Numbered from the stretch's first letter, positions 30,801 to 40,768 are shown. The stretch: DNA of 49,505 nt from Gemmatimonadota bacterium (GCA_016714015.1 JADJNZ010000015.1:1-49505); one strand, 5' to 3'. Made by a program: numbers and translations. The notes: generated from the sequence alone by a model not told the origin.

Positions 30801-33800
30801 TGCGGCCGGCGGCGACGGTGATCGTCCCGGTGTTGGTGAAGCTGGGCGACGCGCCGCCCTGCGAGATGAGCAGGGTCTCGTTCACGTCGATCGTGCCGCT
30901 GTTCTCGTGCGTCGCGCCGGCGCCGGAGAGCGTGAGCGGGGCCTCGACGATGAGCGTGCCGCGGTTGTCGAGGTCGGTGGCGAGCCCGCGCGCGCCGCCC
31001 GGCGTCTGGCCGCCGAGCGCGGCGATGGTCGCGCCCACGGCGTTCACGAGCGTGCCGACGACGTTCAGCTGCGCGGCGTAGGGATTCACCGTCTGGTTCG
31101 AGAGCTCGATCGTGCCCTCGTTGATGAACCCGTTCGCGATGTCCAGCGTCGAGGTGCTGCAGCACCCGTCCACCTGCGCCACGCGGAGCGTCGCGCCGAC
31201 GGGATTGGTGAAGGCGCCGGTGATCGCCGAGTTCCCGTTGGTGATCGCGAGCCCCGCGTTGACGAACGGCGCGTTGATCGTGGTGGAGTAGAGGACGATG
31301 GTCCGGCCGGCCGCGTTGGTGAAGGTCCCCGGCCCGTTCACGGCCGAGTTGACGAAGGTGACGGTCGCGGTGGCGTTGGAGAAGGCGTTGGTGATGTTGA
31401 CCGTCGCGCTGCTCACGGTGACGTTGCCGGCGCCGTCGATGGGCGCGACGAGCGTGAGCGCGCCGCCCGTGACGGCGAGCGTCCGGCCGGTGGCGACGGT
31501 GAGCGTCCCGGTGTTGGTGAAGCTGGGGGAGGCGCCGGACTGGTTGACGGTGAGGTCGGCGCTCACGTCGATCGTGCCGCTGTTCTCGTGCGTCGCGCCG
31601 CCGCCGGTGAGCAGGAGCGGCACGGCGACGAGCATCGTGCCGCGGTTGTCGAGGTCGGCGGCGAGGCCGCGCGCGCCGCCCGGGGTCTGGCCGCCGATCG
31701 ATGCGATGGTCCCGCCGGGTGAGTTGAGCAGCGTCCCCGTGACGTTGAGCTGCGCCGCGTACGCGCTCGTCGTCTGGTTGGAGAGCTCGATCGTCCCCTC
31801 GTTGGTGAACCCGCCGGCGACGGCGAGCGTCGCCGTGCTGCAGCAGCCGTCCACCTGCGCCACGCGCAGGGTCGATCCCGGCGTCGTGCTGAGGCCGCCG
31901 TTGAGCGCGCTGCTGCCCGACGCCACCAAGGTCGCGCGGTTGTCGAGCGAGAGCGCGATCGCGCCGTTGCGCAGAGTCACCAGGCCGTCGTTGTTGAGCG
32001 TGCCGACGCCGGCGATCGAGGCGTTGGTGAAGTCGAACGCCCCCTGCGGGCCGACGATGACGTCCCCCGCCACGGTGAGGATCCGGCTCGTCGCCTGCAG
32101 CGTCTGCGTGCCGCCGGCGCCGGTGCCGATCTCGATCCCCGCGATGGTGGGACTCACGTCGAGCGTCACCGCGTAGGTGCCGCCGAGGGCGATCGCCACG
32201 ACGTCGCTCGGGCCGGGCACGCGGTTGAGGTTCCAGTTGGCCGCGACGCTCCAGAGGCCGCCCGACGGATTGGCCCAGGCGATGGTCGCGGTGCCGACGG
32301 TGAAGGGATCGCTCGTCGCGCCGCCGAGGCCCGGCGAGGTCGCGACGAGGGTGTAGCCGATGCCGCCCGCACTGATCGTGAGCCCGGGGAAGGTCGCGGC
32401 GCCGGCGACGGCGTTGACCGTCGTCGTGCCGCCGAGCGTCGCGCCGCCGGGGTTGGCCCCGAGGGCGACGGTGACGTTGCCGCTGAAGGCGGCCGGATTG
32501 TCGAAGATGTCGTACGCGCGGACCGTCGGCGCGGGGAGCATCCCCACGCCCGGGGTCCCGCCTGCCGGTTGCACCTCGAAGCCGAGATGGTTGGCGTTCG
32601 CCGCCACCACGTTGAAGCTCGCCGAGGAGGCGGAGGTCAGCGCGCCGGACGAGGCGACGAGGGAGTAGCCCGTGGCCGCGCGGTCGAAAGCAAGGTTGTT
32701 GAAGGTCGCGATGCCGCCCACCGCGGCGACGGTCATCACGCCGAAGAGCGAATCGTTGCCGGGATTCGCGCCGAGGGTGATGGTGACGCTGTCGGTGAAG
32801 CCGGTCGCGAGGCCGCCCGCGGACGTCCGCGCCTCGACCACCACCGAGGGGGTCATCGCCTGGCCCGCGACCGCGGTCGGCGGCTGCACGGTGAAGGCGA
32901 GCGAGGTCGGCACGCCGGGGGTCGCCGTCGCCGTGAAGGTCACGGGACTCCCGGTGAGGCCGGCGGCGGTGGCGGTCATCGTCTGCGCGCCGACGGCGGC
33001 GCCGAGGGTCCAGGTGGTGCTCGCGAAGCCGGCGGCGTCGGTGTTCACCACCGTCTGGCCGGGGAGGCCACCTGCCGTGGCGGCGAAGGTGACGGGGACG
33101 CCGGCCACGGGGACGCTGTCCGCCGCCGTCACGAGCACGATGACGTTCTGCGCGAGCAGGGTGCCGGCGGGGCCGGTCTGGCCGCTCCCGCTCGAGGCGG
33201 CGATCGCGGCCGCGGGGAGCGCGACGCTCACCGTGGACGTGTCGGCCGCGCCGCCGTACAGCTTGGCGACGACGAAGGCGCTGCCGCGGCGCGCGCGCGC
33301 GGTGGCGACGCCGGCGTCGGTCACGGTCACGATGCTGGTGTCGGTGCTCTCGAAGAGCACCGGCGCCTGCAGCGGATTGTCGAGCGCGTCGAAGGCCTGC
33401 GTGGTGAAGGTCTGCGTCTGACCGGCGGTGAGCGCGGCGGCCGTGGGCGAGAGCGTCACGCGCACTGCGTCACGACCGGGCCCGGTGTACGTGAGCGTGA
33501 CCGGCACCGGCTCGGCGGGCGGCTCGCCCGGCTTCGCCCCGCGCACGGTGAGCTGCACCGGGCCGCCGGTGAAGACGGTGTCGTTGGCGGCGTCCACGTA
33601 GTAGAGCGTGAGCGCGAGGAGTTCCCCGCTCTCCGGCGCACCGGCCGAGACGGGGACGGTGAGACGCACCGCCACCGAGTCGGCGTCGGAGGGGAAGTCG
33701 ATCGTCTGGTCGAGCGAGACGCCGCCGTCGCTGCGGCGGAACACCACGCGGACCTTCTCGAAGGCGACCGCGTGGTGCAGCCCGCCGTTGGGCGCGCGGA

Positions 33801-33963
33801 GCGCGGCCGGGTAGAGCGGGGTGAACGAGAGCGGGCCACTCCTCCGCAGGCCATCCGGCGGACCGGTGACCTCGCGACCGCAGCTGAGGGAGGAGGCGGC
33901 GAGGGCCGCGACGATCGTGAGGAGCTTGGGAAGCTTCGAGAGCTTCGAGGGGCCGCGGTGCAT
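27814..33963 (-). CDS. Giant surface lipoprotein with Ig-like domains and repeated beta-solenoid-type units
   Basis: This 2049-aa exported protein starts MHRGPSKLSKLPKLLTIVAA and has lipobox SSLSCG. Residues 150-530 hold bacterial Ig-like/invasin-type modules (VTLSPTAAALTAGQTQTFTT; PVAGVPVTFAATAGGLPGQT; LAFTVQPPTAVAGQAMTPSV). From about residue 640 to 1700 there are about five units of roughly 227 residues. Each has LRVAQVDGCCSTATL-like, FTNEGTIELSNQT, GGQTPGGARGL and ENSGTIDV motifs. They resemble filamentous, autotransporter-like passenger repeats. The C-terminal part (PPASSYLLLAQSAGTSSGGF) lacks a visible beta-barrel. It is probably anchored at the cell surface and used in adhesion (inference). 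The long plus-strand frames over it are GC shadows. Confidence 0.85.
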   Translation of the reverse strand: MHRGPSKLSKLPKLLTIVAALAASSLSCGREVTGPPDGLRRSGPLSFTPLYPAALRAPNGGLHHAVAFEKVRVVFRRSDGGVSLDQTIDFPSDADSVAVRLTVPVSAGAPESGELLALTLYYVDAANDTVFTGGPVQLTVRGAKPGEPPAEPVPVTLTYTGPGRDAVRVTLSPTAAALTAGQTQTFTTQAFDALDNPLQAPVLFESTDTSIVTVTDAGVATARARRGSAFVVAKLYGGAADTSTVSVALPAAAIAASSGSGQTGPAGTLLAQNVIVLVTAADSVPVAGVPVTFAATAGGLPGQTVVNTDAAGFASTTWTLGAAVGAQTMTATAAGLTGSPVTFTATATPGVPTSLAFTVQPPTAVAGQAMTPSVVVEARTSAGGLATGFTDSVTITLGANPGNDSLFGVMTVAAVGGIATFNNLAFDRAATGYSLVASSGALTSASSASFNVVAANANHLGFEVQPAGGTPGVGMLPAPTVRAYDIFDNPAAFSGNVTVALGANPGGATLGGTTTVNAVAGAATFPGLTISAGGIGYTLVATSPGLGGATSDPFTVGTATIAWANPSGGLWSVAANWNLNRVPGPSDVVAIALGGTYAVTLDVSPTIAGIEIGTGAGGTQTLQATSRILTVAGDVIVGPQGAFDFTNASIAGVGTLNNDGLVTLRNGAIALSLDNRATLVASGSSALNGGLSTTPGSTLRVAQVDGCCSTATLAVAGGFTNEGTIELSNQTTSAYAAQLNVTGTLLNSPGGTIASIGGQTPGGARGLAADLDNRGTMLVAVPLLLTGGGATHENSGTIDVSADLTVNQSGASPSFTNTGTLTVATGRTLAVTGGALTLVAPIDGAGNVTVSSATVNITNAFSNATATVTFVNSAVNGPGTFTNAAGRTIVLYSTTINAPFVNAGLAITNGNSAITGAFTNPVGATLRVAQVDGCCSTSTLDIANGFINEGTIELSNQTVNPYAAQLNVVGTLVNAVGATIAALGGQTPGGARGLATDLDNRGTLIVEAPLTLSGAGATHENSGTIDVNETLLISQGGASPSFTNTGTITVAAGRTLTTTAGAFTQAGTLGGAGTVSWFGVTLGLTVPFDNAVTGLAVTNTTINGPASLTNAAGRTLSLFSSTVNAPLVNDGVLIASGNSAITGAFANSASATLRVAQLDGCCSTATLNVANGFTNAGLIELSNQTVNNYGAQLNVVGTLVNAVGATIASLGGQTPGGSRGLATDLDNLGTLTVEAPLILSGDGATHQNSGTVDVSTADLTILQSGASPTFTNTGTVIVGTARTLLLQGGTFVQSSGTLDGTGLLSLFNTTLTLGTPLSNATMQLTAAGSTINGTAALTNAPARTLALYSSTVAAPFVNQGLAIASGPSAITGAFTNPVGATLRVAQLDGCCSTATLTVANGFTNEGLIELSNQTVFNYGSRLNVSTGQLVNAPGATIAAIGGQTPGGGRALGAALENQGTLTVAVPLVIDGGSAQHENTGLIDVGAALQVTQSGTSPVFANLGTITIAAGQTMQVTNGTLRQDLGTIDGTGFLLTLGVTLDLLSDFASAGPSFSLINTTVIGTGTLFGATGRSLFLSNATLNVPFVNEGFTLVSGTSAMNGAVTNSSIPGTMLRIAQADGATSTASLTVANGFTNQGLMELSNATVTNYASQLVVPSGTFVNAPGATLSVLGGQTPGGARTIAAQLDNQGTIITDVPFSLDRAGADHLNTGTLLLNTGNILVTQTGTTPSFTNGGTISVGTGRILAVTNGVFTNDVSGSVAGQGALTFTNVTAAFGGGAPATEFFNATASNLSLVNDASVGTATWEFTNTVVVDDGAILTIPAGSTVSLNASSLLTPVVNAGSLLVSAASAMNDLTTASTSFIRVGSTAGGATTFTQTGGFVNNGLLDLTNLAAGTNLARVLVQNGTLQNAPSGVIQTQAGSAGGARVIETTGGGNFENDGTLTVHAAAAGTLTLTLSGGFITTGTINLEVGGPVAGTDFDRIAVSGNTTLGGTLNVALINAFTPPPASSYLLLAQSAGTSSGGFSTVSAPGFTVPPTYTAAGTTIVAP
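28950..32000 (-). repeat. Tandem coding repeats, period about 680 bp
   Basis: Inside the surface protein the block encoding (Q)xDGCCST recurs at about 29795, 30475, 31155 and 31835, with a diverged copy near 29100 (ADGATSTA). The spacing is about 680 bases. Flanking blocks for SNQT, GGQTPGG and HENSGTI recur in register. Four copies carry the CC pair and one has lost it. Confidence 0.9.
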
Positions 33964-34031
33964 CGGGGAAAGTTGCCGCTGGGGAAAAGACCCAGCAAGC
34001 GACCTGCGTCACGCTCTGGACGCGACTTGTA

Positions 34032-34421
34032 CTACGGCACCGAATCGGGGTCGGTGAAGCGGTAGAGGATCTCCTTGTCCCCCTTCACCATCCCGAACTC
34101 CTCGCGCGCGATCCGCTCCTGCGTGGCCGGGTCGCTCTCGACCGCCTTCTTGAGGACCTTGAGCTGCTCGACGGCCTTGGCGAGCGAGTCGACCACCTTC
34201 CGCTCCCGCGCCAACTGCCGCCGCTGGCGCAGCAGGTCGGTGGTGCCGTACTCCCCGCCCTGCACCGCGAAGGCGACCACGGAGACGAGGAAGGTGAGGG
34301 CGACCACGCGCCCGATGATCTGCTTGGTGGTGAGCGGCCCGCCCGACGGACCGCCGGACGCACGGCGGGCGGAGGCCTTGCCGGCCCCCGCCCCTGCATT
34401 GCCCGTGCGCTTGGCGGCCAC
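34032..34421 (-). CDS. ftsB: Septum formation initiator, FtsB/DivIC family
   Basis: This 129-aa bitopic protein has an Ala/Gly/Lys-rich cytoplasmic N-terminus and one membrane segment (VVALTFLVSVVAFAVQGG, about residues 38-56). A coiled coil follows (LLRQRRQLARERKVVDSLAK). The conserved FtsB/DivIC end is EERIAREEFGMVKGDKEILY-like (here QERIAREEFGMVKGDKEILY). It works in the FtsQ/B/L divisome complex. It lies nine bases after eno, and eno-ftsB is a known pairing in many bacteria, which supports the call. Confidence 0.9.
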   Translation of the reverse strand: MAAKRTGNAGAGAGKASARRASGGPSGGPLTTKQIIGRVVALTFLVSVVAFAVQGGEYGTTDLLRQRRQLARERKVVDSLAKAVEQLKVLKKAVESDPATQERIAREEFGMVKGDKEILYRFTDPDSVP

Positions 34422-34430
34422 GGTCAGCCC

Positions 34431-35720
<1,290 letters not shown>

Positions 35721-35752
35721 GGGATGAAGGCTGAAGGATGAAGGATGAAAGA
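35721..35752 (-). repeat. Pyrimidine-rich leader repeat before eno
   Basis: Read on the minus strand it is CTTTCATCCTTCATCC, then TTCAGCCTTCATCCC, ending immediately at the ATG. The same element occurs before the starts at 39400 and 42287. A normal Shine-Dalgarno sequence is absent at all three. Confidence 0.8.
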
Positions 35753-35759
35753 TACTGCC

Positions 35760-36509
35760 CTACGCGCCCTTGAATGCGGGGGAGGGGATGCCGTAATGCG
35801 TGAGGAGGCAGGCGGCCATGGACTCGTAGGCCTTCCGGGCCAGCTGGTCGCGGTCATCGTAGGTGAGGCCCTTCGTTTCGATCGCCGGGAGATAGTGCAT
35901 GTGGATCTCGCCGGGGTACACCTTGAATTCGCCCTTTCGCTGGCGGTCGAGGGCGCCGTAGACCAGCACCGGGACGATCGGGGCCTGCGCCTGGATGGCC
36001 AGGACGAAGGGGCCCTTCTTGAACGGCCGCAGGGCGTACTCGTGGCCGCGCGTTCCTTCCGGGTAGACCGCCACCGAGGCGCCGCGCTGGATGCGCTCGG
36101 TGGCCTCCGAGTAGCTCTTGAAGGCCGACTTCCGGTTGGCGCGCTCGATGGGGATCATGCCGGCGCGGAGCATCGCGGGGCCGAGGATCGGCACTTTGAA
36201 CAGTTCGGCCTTCGCCACGAACTTCATCCACGGCAACGAGTCGGCGAGGGCGAAGACGTCGAAGTTGCTCAGGTGATTGGCGACGAAGATGTGCTGCGCG
36301 CCGTGCTTGCGCTCCACATCGTGCTCCACCACGCGCGCGCCGCCGAGGAAGAGGTGCGTCTTCCCCCACCAGCGCGGGCACCAGTCATACGGGGAGCCGG
36401 GGCGGTCCTTCACGCGGAGCAGCGCCGAGAGCAGCACGATGCCACCGAAGACGAAGGTCGCGACGACGAAGTTGATCGCGACGATCAGGGCGCGGAGCAT
36501 CGGGATCAT
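35760..36509 (-). CDS. plsC: 1-acyl-sn-glycerol-3-phosphate acyltransferase (PlsC-like)
   Basis: This 249-aa membrane-associated acyltransferase makes phosphatidic acid from lysophosphatidate and acyl donor. It has an N-terminal membrane segment (ALIVAINFVVATFVFGGIVL), then the catalytic NHLSNFDVF (HX4D, about residue 85). FVAKAELFKVPILGPAML follows, then the substrate motif YPEGTRGHEY at about 150. The stop of the preceding thiL overlaps its ATG by four bases (ATGA). The exact lysophospholipid substrate is not certain. Confidence 0.9.
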   Translation of the reverse strand: MIPMLRALIVAINFVVATFVFGGIVLLSALLRVKDRPGSPYDWCPRWWGKTHLFLGGARVVEHDVERKHGAQHIFVANHLSNFDVFALADSLPWMKFVAKAELFKVPILGPAMLRAGMIPIERANRKSAFKSYSEATERIQRGASVAVYPEGTRGHEYALRPFKKGPFVLAIQAQAPIVPVLVYGALDRQRKGEFKVYPGEIHMHYLPAIETKGLTYDDRDQLARKAYESMAACLLTHYGIPSPAFKGA

Positions 36510-37465
36510 GCGCGGGGCACGGCGAAATGGTCATGGGAGGGCGCGAACGGGACGCGCGCGCCGTGCGACTCCAGCAGGAGCTCCCCTGCCCCGCCCGGCT
36601 CGGCCGCCTCGAAGCGGCCGATGGCGGTGAGCGCGAGGCCATCGTGCGCCGCGGCGAAGGCGGCGCGGTCGAGCGTGGGGGCGGCGACGAGCAGCTCGTA
36701 CTCCTCGCCGCTGCGGAGCGCGTCCTGCACGGCCGTGCCGGCGAGGCGCGGCACCGCGTCGGTGTCGATGATGCAGCGGAGCCCGCTCGCGGCGGCGAGA
36801 TGCGCCGCGTCGCCGCCGAGTCCGTCGCTGAGGTCGATGGCCGCGTGCGCGCCGTGCGCGGCGAGCCACTGGCCGGCGGCGATGCGCGCCTCGGGGTGCG
36901 CGAAGCGCGCGCGCGCCTCGCGCGAGGGTGTGCGGCCGAGGATCCACGCCTCGAGCGCGGCCCCGGGGCCGCCGAGTGCGCCAGTGACGTAGAGCGTGTC
37001 GCCGGCGCGCGCGCCGGAGCGCGTGAGCGGTGTGCGGGTGTGGCCGAGCACGGTGATGGCGAGGGCGAGCCGGTCGCCGTCGGTGACGTCGCCGCCGACG
37101 ATGGGCGCGCCATGTGCCCCGACGGCCGCGCCGATGCCGGCCGCCACGGCGTCGAGCGAGGCGCGCCAGTCGCGCGGCACCGTGAGTGCGAGGAGGACGC
37201 CGAGCGGCGCGGCGCCCATCGCCGCGAGATCCGACAGCGCGGCGGTGGTCGCGCGCCAGCCGATCTCCTCGGGCGTGAGCCACTCCTTGCGGAAGTGGAC
37301 CTCCTCCACGGTGCTGTCGGTGCTCACGACGAGACGCGAGCCGGCGGGCACGTCGAGGACGGCGCCGTCGTCGCCGATGCCGATGGCGCGATCGCCCCAG
37401 CCGGCGAGCAGCGCGCGCACGGCGTCGAACTCCGCGCCCGGGCCGAGCGTGGTGTGGCGGGTCAC
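36506..37465 (-). CDS. thiL: Thiamine-monophosphate kinase
   Basis: This 319-aa enzyme phosphorylates thiamine monophosphate to the diphosphate, the last step of the pathway. The PurM/AIR-synthase fold is marked by GIGDDGAVLDVP, VVSTDSTVEEVHF, RATTAALSDLAAMGA and IVGGDVTDGDRLALAITVLG, with later AIDLSDGLGGDAAHL and GEEYELLV. It starts with GTG 37465, which overlaps the stop of nnr (GTGA). Its own stop overlaps the plsC start. The family length is normal. Confidence 0.93.
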   Translation of the reverse strand: MTRHTTLGPGAEFDAVRALLAGWGDRAIGIGDDGAVLDVPAGSRLVVSTDSTVEEVHFRKEWLTPEEIGWRATTAALSDLAAMGAAPLGVLLALTVPRDWRASLDAVAAGIGAAVGAHGAPIVGGDVTDGDRLALAITVLGHTRTPLTRSGARAGDTLYVTGALGGPGAALEAWILGRTPSREARARFAHPEARIAAGQWLAAHGAHAAIDLSDGLGGDAAHLAAASGLRCIIDTDAVPRLAGTAVQDALRSGEEYELLVAAPTLDRAAFAAAHDGLALTAIGRFEAAEPGGAGELLLESHGARVPFAPSHDHFAVPRA

Positions 37466-38997
37466 CGCTGCTTCCCCACCGCGGGCAGCTCGGCGAGGAC
37501 GGGCGGCTGCGACGCGGGATCGGTGAGCGCCCACGCCTCGCGCAGCGCGGTGATCACGTCGCTCAGCGACGAGCCGCGCACCGAGCCGGACTCGGCGGCG
37601 CGCTCGCCGGCGCGGCCGTGGATCCAGGCGGCGCTCGTCGCGGCGTGGAAGGCATCGCTCATCTGCCCGAGGAGCGTCGCGGCGATGCCGGCGAGGACGT
37701 CGCCGCTGCCGGCGGTGCCGAGCGTGGGCGCGCCGCTGGCCGAGACGGCGATGCGGCCGTCGGGCGCGGAGATCACGCTCGGCGGTCCCTTGAGGAGGAC
37801 CGTCGCGCCGAGCGTCCGCGCGAGTTCGGCCCCGACCTCGAAGCGGCGCTCGAGCACCGCGGCGACGGGCAGGCGCAGCAGGCGCCCCGCCTCGACCGGA
37901 TGCGGCGTGACGATCGCGGGGCGCGCGCCGAGGAGCGAGCCCAAGGTGCGCGGCTCGCCCTCGAAGACGTTGAGCGCGTCGGCGTCGAGGAGGACGGGGC
38001 CGCGCCAGGCGACGAGGAGCCGCTCGACGAGCGCGCGCGTCATCGCCGTGCGTCCGAGCCCGGGGCCGAGGAGGAGCACATGCGCCCAGCGCATGACGCG
38101 CTCCTGGTCCTCGGCGGTGACGGGCCAGCGCGCGGCCATCGTCTCGGGGAGCGCGGCCTGCACCACCGGCACGTTGTTCGGATTGACGAGCAGCTGCACC
38201 ATGCCGATGCCGCTGCGCATGGCGCCGCGCGCGGCGAGCATCGGCGCGCCGGCCATGCCGTCGCCACCGCCGATGATCGCGAGGCGGCGGCGCACGCCCT
38301 TGTGCGCGTCACTCGGGATGGGCGGCACCGCGTCGCGCACCCAGGCGGCATCGACGAGCCGCGGCGTGGCATCGGCGAGGTCGGCGTGGTGCGCGAGGCC
38401 GATGTCGAGCACGACGATCGTCCCCGCTTCGTCGCGCCGCAGGAGGAGGCCGCGCTTGAGGGTGCCGTAGGTGCAGGTGCGATGCGCGTGCACCACCGCG
38501 CCGCCGCCACCGGTGCTCGCATCGAGCCCGCTCGGGACGTCGAGCGCGACGACGACCGCGCCGCGCGCGCCGGCTTCGTTCACGCGGGCGATCGCCTGTG
38601 CCGCCTCGCCGCTGGCCTCGCCCTTGGTGCCGGTGCCGAGGATGCCATCGACGATGCAGGCTGGATCGGTCGCCGCGCGCGCGGTGTCGAGGGCGGCGAG
38701 CGCCTCGGTGCGGGCGCGTTGCGCGTCGGCGGAGCGCGGGTCACCGAGCGACTCGACGGTGACGGGGCAGCCGGCGCGGGCGAGCGCGCCGGCGACGACC
38801 CACGCGTCGCCCCCGTTGTTGCCGGTGCCGGCGAAGACGACGGCGCCGCGCTCGCGCAGGAGCGGGATGACCTCGAGCAGGTGGGCCGCGGTGCGCTCGC
38901 CGGCGGCGCGCATGAGGGCGAAGGACTCGGTCCCCGCGGCGATCGCCGCGGCCTCGCGGGCCGCGGACTGCTCCGCCGACGTGATGCGCACGCTCAC
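37462..38997 (-). CDS. nnr: Bifunctional NAD(P)H-hydrate epimerase / ADP-dependent dehydratase
   Basis: This 511-aa repair enzyme restores damaged NADH/NADPH hydrates. The N-terminal epimerase (YjeF-N, about 1-220) shows VVFAGTGNNGGDAWVVAGAL and DGILGTGTKGEASG. The C-terminal dehydratase (about 240-500) shows AIIGGGDGMAGAP-like, LLLGPGLGRT, LLDADALNVF, ILTPHPVEAGRL-type (here IVTPHPVEAGRLL) and GTAGSGDVLAGIAATLLGQ. It starts with GTG 38997 (GTGAGCGTGCGC). It is coupled to thiL by overlapping codons and follows the Minf_1886-type gene after 16 bases. Confidence 0.94.
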   Translation of the reverse strand: MSVRITSAEQSAAREAAAIAAGTESFALMRAAGERTAAHLLEVIPLLRERGAVVFAGTGNNGGDAWVVAGALARAGCPVTVESLGDPRSADAQRARTEALAALDTARAATDPACIVDGILGTGTKGEASGEAAQAIARVNEAGARGAVVVALDVPSGLDASTGGGGAVVHAHRTCTYGTLKRGLLLRRDEAGTIVVLDIGLAHHADLADATPRLVDAAWVRDAVPPIPSDAHKGVRRRLAIIGGGDGMAGAPMLAARGAMRSGIGMVQLLVNPNNVPVVQAALPETMAARWPVTAEDQERVMRWAHVLLLGPGLGRTAMTRALVERLLVAWRGPVLLDADALNVFEGEPRTLGSLLGARPAIVTPHPVEAGRLLRLPVAAVLERRFEVGAELARTLGATVLLKGPPSVISAPDGRIAVSASGAPTLGTAGSGDVLAGIAATLLGQMSDAFHAATSAAWIHGRAGERAAESGSVRGSSLSDVITALREAWALTDPASQPPVLAELPAVGKQR

Positions 38998-39013
38998 GGG
39001 GATCGCCTCCCCG

Positions 39014-39400
39014 TCAGGTGGAAGGGACGGCGTTCCAGGGATAATCGCGGTCGAACGCCTTCTGGAAATCGAAGACGCCCACGAAATCCTCCTTGGAGTC
39101 GTTCGGCTGCTTCATCAGGAGCCCGACATCGACGAGGGCGAAGACGATCTCGCCGAGGTCGGACGAGTCGCGGACGCCCCAGTGCGCGAGCACCTCGCGC
39201 GCGATGACGCCGTAGCGCTGGAGCGCGAGGTCACGGCACCCCTCGGCGAGCTCGCGGCCGGTGAGGTGGCGGCGCTCGGTGAGCCGTTGCTGGCAGAACT
39301 CGAGGGCGGCAAGGACGAACAGGTACGCGCGCTCGTCGTAACGAGGCTCGCGGAGCCTGATGCGGTCCATTACGCCGTCTCGGAAAGCCAGTTCGGGCAT
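39014..39400 (-). CDS. Minf_1886-type conserved hypothetical protein
   Basis: This 128-aa soluble protein starts MPELAFRDGVMDRIRLREPR. It keeps a pattern seen in a conserved bacterial family: YDERAYLFVLAALEFCQQRL, ERRHLTGRELAEGCRDLALQ, YGVIAREVLAHWGVRDSSDL and GEIVFALVDVGLLMKQPNDS. It ends EDFVGVFDFQKAFDRDYPW. The role is unknown. The ATG at 39400 follows the pyrimidine-rich repeat; the open frame further upstream is repeat sequence and is not counted. Confidence 0.8.
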   Translation of the reverse strand: MPELAFRDGVMDRIRLREPRYDERAYLFVLAALEFCQQRLTERRHLTGRELAEGCRDLALQRYGVIAREVLAHWGVRDSSDLGEIVFALVDVGLLMKQPNDSKEDFVGVFDFQKAFDRDYPWNAVPST

Positions 39401-39490
39401 TTGGGACGATGAAGGTGGAAGGAGGAAGGATGAAAGATGAACTGCGATGCGGAGGGAGGCCAACTTTCGACCTTCATCCTTCAGCCTTCC
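39401..39490. repeat. Intergenic inverted pair of GATGAAGG / CCTTCATC repeats
   Basis: GATGAAGGTGGAAGGAGG with GGATGAAAGATG (39407-39439) faces GACCTTCATCCTTCAGCC (39468-39485), so the two arms can pair imperfectly. The arm next to 39400 acts as leader of the Minf_1886-type gene. The other arm lies after the glyA stop. Confidence 0.75.
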
Positions 39491-40768
39491 TCATAGATAA
39501 AGTGGGAACTCCTCGGCCAGCTTGCGCACACCTGTGCGCACGTCGGCCAACACCTGCTCGTCGGTCGGGGCGCTGAGGACGCGGTCGATCAATTCGGCGA
39601 TGCGGATCATCTCGGGTTCGGCCATGCCGCGGGTGGTGACGGCCGGGGTGCCGATGCGGATGCCGCTCGTCACGAAGGGGGACTGGGTCTCCTTCGGGAC
39701 GGTGTTCTTGTTCACCGTGATGTGCGCCTTGTCGAGGGCCTGTTCCGCCACCTTGCCCGTGAGCGTGGTGCTCTTGGGGCGGAGGTCGGCGAGCATCAGG
39801 TGATTGTCGGTGCCGCCCGAGACGATGTGCACGCCGTGCTGCATCAACTCGCCGGCGAGCACCTTCGCGTTGGCGACGACCTGCTTGCAGTAGTCGGTGA
39901 ACGACGGGGCGAGGGCCTCCTTGAACGCGACGGCCTTGGCGGCGATCACGTGCTCGAGGGGGCCGCCCTGCATGCCGGGGAACATCGCCTTGTCGATCGC
40001 CTTCGCGTGCTCGGCCTTGCAGAGGATCAGGCCGCCGCGCGGGCCGCGGAGCGTCTTGTGCGTGGTCGTCGTCACCACGTCGGCGAACGGGACCGGGTTG
40101 GGATAGCAGCCGGTGGCCGCGAGGCCGGCGAAGTGCGCCATGTCCACCATGAAGATCGCGCCCACTTCCTTGGCGGCGTCGGCGAACTGCTGGTAGTCGA
40201 GCACGCGCGAGTAGGCGCTGTAGCCGGCGATGATCATCTTCGGCTTCTCGCGGCGCGCGGTCTCGCGCATCGCGGCGTAGTCGATGAGGCCGTGCTCGTT
40301 CACGCCGTAGTGCACCGCGCGGTAGGTGAGGCCGGAGAAGTTCACCGGCGAGCCGTGCGTGAGGTGCCCGCCCTGCGAGAGGTCCATGCCCATCACCGTC
40401 TCGCCGGGCTTGAGGAAGGCGAGATAGACGGCGGCGTTGGCCGAGGCGCCGGAGTGCGGCTGCACGTTGGCGTGGTCGGCGCCGAAGAGCTGCTTGGCGC
40501 GATCGATCGCGATCTGCTCGACCTTGTCCACCACCTCGCAGCCGCCGTAGTAGCGCTTGCCCGGCAAGCCCTCGGCGTACTTGTTGGTGAGCGACGACCC
40601 CATCGCCTCGAGGACGGCGGGCGACACGAAGTTCTCGCTCGCGATGAGCTCGAGTCCCTCGCTCTGGCGCCGCGTCTCCTCGGCGATGAGCGCGGCGATC
40701 TCGGGGTCGGTGCCGAGGAGGGCGGCGCCGGGCTGGCGGCGCTCCCAGGTGTTGTAGCCGGGCTTCAT
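39491..40768 (-). CDS. glyA: Serine hydroxymethyltransferase
   Basis: This 425-aa PLP enzyme interconverts serine and glycine with tetrahydrofolate. Signature parts are GLELIASENFVSPAVLEAMG, NKYAEGLPGKRYYGGCEVVD, VQPHSGASANAAVYLAF, MDLSQGGHLTHGSPVNFSG and the PLP-lysine motif VVTTTTHKTLRGPRGG at about 235. The C-terminal RIGTPAVTTRGM is also present. Its ATG overlaps the rpiB stop by four bases. The length is typical. Confidence 0.97.
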   Translation of the reverse strand: MKPGYNTWERRQPGAALLGTDPEIAALIAEETRRQSEGLELIASENFVSPAVLEAMGSSLTNKYAEGLPGKRYYGGCEVVDKVEQIAIDRAKQLFGADHANVQPHSGASANAAVYLAFLKPGETVMGMDLSQGGHLTHGSPVNFSGLTYRAVHYGVNEHGLIDYAAMRETARREKPKMIIAGYSAYSRVLDYQQFADAAKEVGAIFMVDMAHFAGLAATGCYPNPVPFADVVTTTTHKTLRGPRGGLILCKAEHAKAIDKAMFPGMQGGPLEHVIAAKAVAFKEALAPSFTDYCKQVVANAKVLAGELMQHGVHIVSGGTDNHLMLADLRPKSTTLTGKVAEQALDKAHITVNKNTVPKETQSPFVTSGIRIGTPAVTTRGMAEPEMIRIAELIDRVLSAPTDEQVLADVRTGVRKLAEEFPLYL

